Assembly: GCF_902362185.1 (NCBI RefSeq)
Contig: NC_044495.1
Span: 16,880,711-16,944,710, forward strand
Length of the DNA stretch: 64,000 nucleotides
Direction: 5' to 3'
From: Chanos chanos
Lineage: Eukaryota; Chordata; Actinopteri; Gonorynchiformes; Chanidae
The notes under the pieces are model-generated. The model was not told the origin of the DNA, searched no databases, and worked only from the letters and a program-made list of their open reading frames with translations. Made by a program: the position numbers and the translations under genes. Below, in pieces: positions 57,201 to 64,000 of the stretch (positions are counted from its first letter, which is position 1; every line of letters begins with the position of its first letter).

Positions 57201-57543
57201 GACAGATTTAGCCCTAAAGGCAAGAAACAGACCAAGGCTAACATCTTGCTAACCGTGTCCTACACCCAATCGCAGGTGTACAGCAGTTACATTTCCTTTT
57301 TCCTCTTGTTGACATGTATTTTTCTGCTTTTAATTTCATTTAGAGGCTGTGTCCACAGAACGTGTTTTTCAAAGCAGCATCGGCAGCAGTTTCATTCAGT
57401 TGTTGGAAAGGCACCATTCTCAGCCACACTGAAGAATCTGGCATCTGTTTTACGGCCGTGTGTTTGACCATCTTGTATTGCAAAAAAATGTTTTAAAACT
57501 TTTTTTTTCTTTTTTTTTTACCAAAGAGCACATCAATGTTACT

Positions 57544-57549
57544 TTTATT
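57544..57549 (-). terminator. Candidate poly(A) signal of ube2n
   Basis: AATAAA on the minus strand about 530 nt beyond the ube2n stop codon. More distal signals cannot be excluded, since mammalian UBE2N has a long 3' untranslated region. Confidence 0.45.
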
Positions 57550-58076
57550 TAGACAGGTCTAGAAGACGAACAATGACAATGATAAAACGTAGAGGAGAGA
57601 CAACTTAACATTAGGGTAACATCACAATCATTGCAGAGAAGAACAATGCCTGGTAGGACATCAGTTGGGCACTTCAGGTTTTTGTTAAATATTCATTACC
57701 TAGCTGGAGCATCTTCTGTAGTTTGTTTTTTTTTTCCCTTCAGACAATTTAGTAGCTAGTGCACTAGCTAGCTAAATAACTAACAAACTAATGAGACAGA
57801 TACCGTATCGTAGCAACAAAAGGCGTGTCCCCTCCTACTCTACCTGGCTGCTCAATTGTTCAAACCCTCCCAATCCAACTGTCTGGCTTTCAATGCGTCC
57901 TGTGGACACAACCCGCGTCTGAGACAGTGTCCATTAAATACAAACAGAGAGAAAGAGACAGAGGAAGAGAAAGAAAAAGAAAGAGCAAGAGAGAGTGTGT
58001 AAGAGAGTGAGAGAGATGTGGGAAGAGCAGGAGTGGAGTGTCTTCTTGCTCCATTCTGTCTTTTTTTTTTTTGTCT

Positions 58077-58615
58077 TTAAACCTCAATGTTGTTGCCGGC
58101 ATACAGTCTGGTCCATGTGCGTGCTGTAAGAAAAAACAGGAGAGAGTCAAAGACACACTTCCCAACAATATGTATAGTATAACAATGTCAATATCAAACA
58201 TTAGATAGACTGACATATTTAAGCACAGAATATACCTTCACTGACAGTGTACATTGATACCTGCAATCGTGTGATGTTAACAGACTAAAACCAAACAGCC
58301 CTGTTCAAACATTGGAGAAATTTGCCAAGAGTTTTAAATTCAATTTTTATCCCAGTTGGACAAACACAGTTTGAGTTTAGCTGATTTAAGCTGAGAGTCA
58401 GACAGTCAGAGCGATAACAAGACAGACGTGACGGGCAAACACAGAAAAAAACAGGCACATAGAATTACCTGTCTCTATGGCCTGGGCTTCATTGGTTTTC
58501 CATTGCTCTGCGACGTCATTTGCAAGTGGATCATCAGGGTTGGGAGCACTTAGTAATGCTTGGATAGACAGCAGCACTGTACGAATCTGGAGGGCTGGAG
58601 ACCACTTATCTGTAG

Positions 58616-58689
<74 letters not shown>

Positions 58690-60398
58690 ATATGTATATA
58701 TATATGTGTGTGTTTGCGTAAGAATGAGATTGAGAGTGAGAAAGTGAGGGGGAGAGAGAGAGAGAGCTAGAGTTACTTACGCAGGGGTGAGAGGTTCATT
58801 AACGGCATTTAAACTATTGTGTTATTCAGCAGTACAAACTGAGATCCATTGCCATATTTATATTTTTCTCCTAACCTTTTAAAATGTCTAGACATATTCT
58901 GCCCAATTTGTCCACATTGGGGTGGTAGATTTTTGTCATGAAGCGCACTTTAGGAGCTGCCATGGGGTACTCCTCTGGGAGGAAGAGCTCCAGCTTAAAC
59001 GTTCCCCCCTCAAACGGAGAATCCTGTGGTCCAGCGATCACTACGTGGAAATATCGAGCATTTCCTTCATCTGGCTCAGCCTTAATACCTGGAACAGGCT
59101 CTGCCAACAAGCGCTGTGTCTCCTATACACACACACACACAATCAAATCATCAGGGTCTATATGACAGTTAAGTCTGCTAGGGCTACAGTATAAACAACA
59201 GAATTAAATGCTTCTGTCTGAGAGTGTCTTACTCAGCCTCCTGGTTCCCATGGCAACCAGAACTCTCAACTTGTCATATAAAAATGTTTATCCTGTTGTC
59301 TACATACAGACTATCCTTACACTCACTAAATACACTGTTCTCATGAGCCCATTAATGCTTCATAAGATGTACTCCTAATGATTATATTTTACAGATTTAT
59401 TCTGATCATTGCCAATATAACTAGTATATGTGGATTTTCAGTGGACAGTTAATTGAGCACCTAGATGTCTATCTTATTATGATACCCTGTCTTCACCAGA
59501 TAACCCCCTCCCTCTGTGATTCTTCTGTCAAATAGAAAAAAACAAGCAATAAGAAGCAAATACTCAATCTGGGATCTGTGTATCGACTGAATTAAAGGGA
59601 CTGAACCATGCACCGTAGACATTTTAGACAATTCATATATTTAGTAGTTTTGATTACTTGAACCAGTATTGGAGGAAAGCGTAGATTTATCTTAACAGGA
59701 AACGCAATGTGCAGTTCCTCAATCAAATTCATTCGTGTAAAACGACATACAGCCTCGTATCACAACAGGCCTTGTGTAAGAGACCACCTGCACCTGCAGT
59801 TTTCGAGTACAAGTTGATGCATCAATATTCATCTCTTTGTACAAAATAGTCGAACAGTAATTTTAACTGTAGTTACTGCGGTAACACAGCAATATGGTTA
59901 GAAAAGACACCTGTTTGGTCTAATAGCCAGTACATGTATAAGTTAGCTAAGACCAAACGAGTAACTTGCTAGGAGAGGTACAGAGTGAATATGTGTGCTC
60001 ACTATACTTCCTACAGCAATGGCAGTGTGACCGTGGATTGGGAGTTTAAGTTGATCAGTGTGATAGCTTATCTGCTCTATTTGACGGTGCTGTTAATTCA
60101 CTATTCCTATCTAATACAGAAAAACAATTTCCCATCTTATGAAATCAAAAGAGGGGCCCTTTCACCGCCATTTTAATGAATCCAGGGCTGCACGAATTTA
60201 AACCCAACCTGTTTCCACAGGGGCAGTGGAAACGGAAGTGCGACCACTCGAAATAAACGCCCATGCCAGGGCGGTTCGCACGTGCTGCTCTTCCATATTT
60301 TCATGCATTTCTTTATAATCACAACAGCTATTGTCTCTCTGTGCACAATATAAATGTTATGTATTTACCTTAATGATCCTGCGGGGCAGTCCTGCCAT
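58077..60398 (-). CDS. ube2n: Ubiquitin-conjugating enzyme E2 N (Ubc13)
   Basis: Four exons, in transcript order: 60398-60369, 59122-58876, 58609-58469 and 58123-58077, summing to 465 nt (154 residues; human 152). The UBC fold is complete. It begins [20 protein letters not shown], with [20 protein letters not shown] carrying the catalytic cysteine at residue 87, the HPN motif at 77-79 and [12 protein letters not shown] near the end. The enzyme pairs with UBE2V1/UBE2V2 to build lysine-63 ubiquitin chains for NF-kB signalling and post-replication DNA repair. The C-terminus reads YAGNNIEV, two residues longer than the human YAMNNI. Exon 2's donor is GTTAGG, and its acceptor is preceded directly by a TG run. 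Upstream lies mrpl42 on the same strand. Confidence 0.97.
58618..58712. repeat. TA/TG compound microsatellite before ube2n exon 3
   Basis: (TA)n then (TG)n, then TA again. On the transcript strand it ends within about 10 nt of the acceptor of exon 3 (58609). Confidence 0.95.
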
Positions 60399-60510
60399 CT
60401 TGTCTTAATGCGGTTTGTACCGTATCTCGTTCCCTGCTTCTTTCGATCGACTTGACAGCGCAGACTCACAACTCTTCCGGCTATGACATCATTCTTTTAA
60501 GGTAATTGGG
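60399..60510 (-). promoter_or_regulatory. ube2n promoter with ETS and CRE-like sites
   Basis: Upstream of the start codon there is an ETS-type CCGGAAG (complement of 60474-60480) and a TGATGTCA-like element (60484-60492). The start codon lies in AAGATGGC, a YY1-like context. No TATA box is seen. Confidence 0.5.
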
Positions 60511-60899
60511 AAATGTATTTCTAACGTTCAAACGTTACAACTAAACATGCAACGTTTCAAACCTGTGAACCTGTTTTTTGTTTTTTATTTCCAAAGGCTA
60601 TGACTGTAATATAATTTCATTAATCAGTGGACCAATATTCCAAAAACGGTATTTTTATGAAAGTTGTTTTTTAAACTATGACTGATGTAACCTTCAGGAT
60701 TTTTAAAAGGTTTGTCTTGACCCTTTCACCACATTGTCATTGGGTTCTCTAGTTGTTCTCTGAGTGTGTTAAATAATTTGTTTAGCTGGGCTCACATCAT
60801 GAAAAAATGAAAAATCACATCCAGTCTGAATAAATTTACTAAGATGAAGCTTATGAAAGTGTATGTGTACCTAACCCAACTAGTGCTCTGAGTTTGTGT

Positions 60900-61160
60900 G
60901 GCCAACTGTGGACTGGAGGTTAGTGAACTGGGCTTATGACTAAAGGGTTGCCGGTTTGATTCCCGGTTAACCCCATTGTGGTCAAATGACCCCAACGCCC
61001 CCTGGGTGTAAGGAATGCTGCCTGCTGCTCCTACGTCTGGTGTGTGTACTCACTGGAGGGTAAGGATGGTTTAAATGGAGTGGACAAATTCACTATTCAC
61101 GGTGTGTGTGCAATCATTGGGATTCTATTAAGTAATACAAACACACCAAAAACCAAACTT
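60900..61160 (+). mobile_element. tRNA-derived SINE between ube2n and mrpl42
   Basis: The head ACTGGAGGTTAGTGAACTGG carries an A-box relative, GGTTTGATTCC at 60953-60963 is a clear B box, and the tail TAAATGGAGTGGACAAATTC matches the tail of the pmpcb intron copy (TAAATGCAGAGGACAAATTC). It sits about 500 bp upstream of the ube2n start codon, in the opposite orientation. Confidence 0.85.
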
Positions 61161-61309
61161 CTTTGTCTCTACATACATGTAAGGTATTCCACATCATTGC
61201 TTTTGATAAATGATGAAACTCTGTCTTGTCTTGAAAAAGAATTTAAAATCTCTAGTTAATATAACTGTGTATCCCCAGATTCTGCAACAATTCTGATTGG
61301 AATAATTAT

Positions 61310-61315
61310 TTTATT
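61310..61315 (-). terminator. Poly(A) signal of mrpl42
   Basis: AATAAA on the minus strand about 76 nt after the mrpl42 stop codon gives a very short 3' untranslated region. Confidence 0.65.
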
Positions 61316-61390
61316 TTGAAGCACAAAATGACACAACACAATTTACAACTGTATTACAAGGGTCAACTAAATATAAAGGCCAGGAGAAAG

Positions 61391-63683
61391 CTATCTGTCT
61401 TTCGGAGGATCTCTCTTTCTGCGCCTTGTGTGGTACCTGTATAGAAAAAGAGGGAAAAAAAAGGTGAGCCTTTAAAAGATCTTCTTTTTTTCCAGAGTAT
61501 ATTACTGTAACCTTCTGAAGGATAATTAAAAAATATACTGCAGAAATCTCTGGATTAAAGTGAGCCATCTAAGGCATGAAAGAATGAAAAAAAAAAAAAA
61601 AAAAACCCTGAAAGGTGACAAAATGCAATAGCGGGCCAATCTCATCGTATTAAATGACTGATTCGAAAAAAGGAGTACTCACTGCCCAACAGGGTACCAG
61701 CGGTGTTTTGTGGTGTAGAACATCTTACTGAGCTCTTCAATGGTAGGAGCCTGTTTGTCTTTCAACACGTCCTTACTGAGATGAGCCTTCAGAATCTGCT
61801 CATGACTCTCTGGCTCTCCACTGACCGGGTCTGGCCTTGGAATGGGCTAGTGGCAAATGAAGCAAACACTCAAGGTGAACCAACAAAAAAAAAAAAAAAA
61901 AACCACATATTACAATCACAGTGTCTCATGCAGCCTAATTTGATATTACCATTTTACAAAGTCTAGAAAATCTATTTGTGGATCCTTTTGCTAATAGAGA
62001 AACAGACCATCTCCTGACATTATATGGTCATTTCAGTCAAAGCAGCTATGACAGCAAACCTCTCGTGAGTATTTTAAACAAGCCCAAAGTTTCTCAGGTA
62101 TTCAACAGATTTCTCTTTTGGTCCTACACTAACAGTCTAGACTCCACCAGTCAACAGCTTCAGAATCAGCTGAACAACTAAATCAGACATGCTACAGATA
62201 GAACAGACAGAGAGCCACTGACTAATCATATCAGCAGAACACCAAAACCAGTGTCTCCCAGTTAAGGTCCTCTGGAGCCACAGTGCTGGGCTTTTTGCTG
62301 TAGTCCTCTACAAACACACCTGAGACAAATCATTCACTGATCCCCTAGCCTTTAATTAGTGAAATGAAATGTGGACAAAAGAGACATAATGTGCAATTCT
62401 TCATCCTGCATCCGCTTGAATTGAGTAACGGTATAATGTGAACAATTAAATTCATAAATCCAGTGGTTGCCATGGCAGCATGGTTATGATCCGGAAAATG
62501 ACATTCAGCCCTACCTGAGTCAGCTCATATGGCACATCCACTGTTGGGTGATAACACACCACAGTTTTTCCATCTGACGTCACACCAATCTCCACGTTGC
62601 TAGGTGATTGAGGAGAAACAAGGCAAGTTAAGTTTAGATCAGACAGGATATCATTGATCTCAGCTCCACTAAGAAATCACCTAAACAGAACCATAAAAAC
62701 ATAGCTTTTGCTTACCAGTTTTGATCAATAGCTGGTCCTCTTAACGTTGACTTGTAACTAGCAGAAACCAAGCACCCATCTTAGGAAAACATGAACGATA
62801 TTGCAGAATGGATTAAATCACTGAAACATGTTTTTCCAACACTGAAAATGAGATTCTAATCTTTCAGATAGGAATGGGGAAAGGTAGCCTATATCCACTC
62901 TTTTTATTCAAAAATCAAAGGAGCAATTTGACAAACTTTAAGCTTAAAATTATGGATAATCTTGATACAACTGGAAGTATGATTTCAGGGTGGTATTAGA
63001 ATTTCAAAGGCACTACAACCAAGAACATGCAATGTAACGGATGATGTTGGTCATGAGTATACCGTTAAGTGATTTACTATCATTTGGTCAGTGTAAAATG
63101 TCAGTTAGGGACAGTAAAATGAATAAATACATTTACTTAAAAATAACCTGCAAATTGTCATTACACATTACTAAAATAGCTCATTCACTTATTCCTGACT
63201 AGGAGAAAATCGTTTTGACATTGCTAGCAAAAGGATATCAAGATAAAAGTCTGATCAAAGGACTAAAACACTGATCTTGATGTAGTGCTGTCTGGAAAAG
63301 ATCATTTTCCATAATTTACTCCAAAACGGCTTCAAAAGATAAATGCACAATTACTCTGATTCAGATTAACGTTTCAGATTTAATACCTACAAATATTTAC
63401 AGTCTATGTACCATGGTAGCTGGCTTGCTAGAACAAGAAAAGAACTGTCTTGCTCACTGGAACCCTTGACAGTAGATAACAGACTGATGCTATAGCGCTA
63501 TCCTAAGGCTAACAAAATGAAACAACGATTTCAATAAGAGGACACAATACAGTTAAAGCTTTGATCTATAAATCAGATGATTTAGGGCAAAAAACAATTC
63601 TTACCTCTGAGATGTCTTAAATTGGACCTGGGGTATACTCGACTGAACAGGCACGCAAGCCTGTTTATTTGACCTGACGCCAT
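61391..63683 (-). CDS. mrpl42: Large-subunit mitochondrial ribosomal protein mL42
   Basis: Five exons, in transcript order: 63683-63605, 62779-62716, 62599-62515, 61846-61683 and 61436-61391, summing to 438 nt (145 residues; human 142). The N-terminus [20 protein letters not shown] is basic and lacks acids, as expected of a mitochondrial targeting sequence. Conserved stretches are [47 protein letters not shown] and the tail RKRDPPKDR, each close to human MRPL42. It is a structural protein of the mitochondrial 39S subunit in the matrix. The start is chosen because its short first exon ends in GTAAGA and joins in phase to the next exon. It lies just upstream of ube2n, as in human. Confidence 0.95.
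62250..62390. repeat. Decayed interspersed repeat in mrpl42 intron 3
   Basis: AAGGTCCTCTGGAGCCACAG and CAAACACACCTGAGAC follow the pattern of a very common fish repeat. It belongs with the pieces at 24.6, 28.7 and 39.85 kb. Confidence 0.45.
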
Positions 63684-64000
63684 GTTTCACATAACGTGTG
63701 TGTCAGCTTTAGCTATCCGGGTAAAACGTCTATGTAGGAGAGCCGTTCCGTTGTTGGTAAACCATTGTAATGGCCAACATGCAAGCAAATATCAAAGACA
63801 AACGATGATATCATAGTACAAAATGATATCATAGTATAACGTTCTATTACAGTGCTTGCAGAATCAGAATTTAAGCTATATGTGAGTTCCTCCTCTTTAA
63901 AGACTCATACAGAACCTGCTGCAGGCTCTTACCTTTTTTTTTCTTTTTGCATCCACTACCACTTAATTAAAATTACTTAAAATGACAGAGGATGCTGCTT
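63684..64000. other. Upstream flank of mrpl42
   Basis: Presumed promoter and 5' flank of mrpl42. No TATA box, and no start of a further gene, is visible. Confidence 0.4.

Larger units (their letters stand above)
48060..57540. other. Gene-free interval between nudt4 and ube2n
   Basis: About 9.5 kb in which I could not assemble any gene on either strand. The 118-codon frame at 48298-48654 and other short frames have no recognisable domain. It contains microsatellites near 52.4, 53.45 and 54.14 kb and no intact mobile element. It could hold enhancers of nudt4 or ube2n, which sequence alone does not show. Confidence 0.55.

Noticed and set aside
57129-57467. 112-codon open frame
   Set aside because: It lies on the strand opposite ube2n, just downstream of its 3' end, and shows no family signature.

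Overview
This 64 kb window is vertebrate nuclear DNA, almost certainly from a ray-finned (teleost) fish. It has eight intron-rich protein genes, AT-rich introns full of CA/GT, TA and GA microsatellites, fish-type tRNA-derived SINEs and a decayed non-LTR retrotransposon. All eight genes were rebuilt by hand exon by exon. In each one the splice phases agree and the summed coding length is divisible by three, so the reading frames are complete and none looks broken. Gene names rest on remembered vertebrate protein sequences, not on a database search. I cannot name the species.

Left block (1-24.5 kb): about 3.2 kb without a recognisable gene; FGFR1OP2 (+, 4221-5648); TM7SF3 (-, 22179-9664), convergent with FGFR1OP2; and MED21 (+, 22859-24124), head to head with TM7SF3 across a 679 bp shared promoter holding a palindromic NRF-1 site. 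This is the order of the human 12p11 cluster. Middle block (25.5-35.7 kb): PMPCB (+, 25548-29778) and DNAJC2 (-, 35670-29956), tail to tail with only 177 bp between stop codons, as at human 7q22. Right block (38.8-64 kb): NUDT4 (-, 47664-39328), a roughly 9.5 kb gene-free stretch, UBE2N (-, 60398-58077) and MRPL42 (-, 63683-61391), the human 12q22 order. The window therefore joins three blocks that are separate in human.

The genes are housekeeping in character: a coiled-coil cytoskeletal adaptor, a seven-pass membrane protein, a Mediator subunit, the catalytic mitochondrial processing peptidase subunit, a ribosome-associated J-protein, an inositol pyrophosphate phosphatase, the K63-ubiquitin E2, and a mitochondrial ribosomal protein. 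They share no single pathway, though PMPCB and MRPL42 both act in mitochondria.

I found no undescribed multi-gene system. The more unusual signals are repeats tied to gene structure. A roughly 75-80 bp segment of TM7SF3 that includes the end of exon 2 and its splice donor is tandemly repeated four times, leaving a strong-looking decoy donor. A 13-copy, 42 bp minisatellite fills most of one DNAJC2 intron. TG tracts sit directly against several 3' splice sites. A near-identical ZNF143-type element lies at two promoters, and one AT-rich segment offers poly(A) signals to both PMPCB and DNAJC2.
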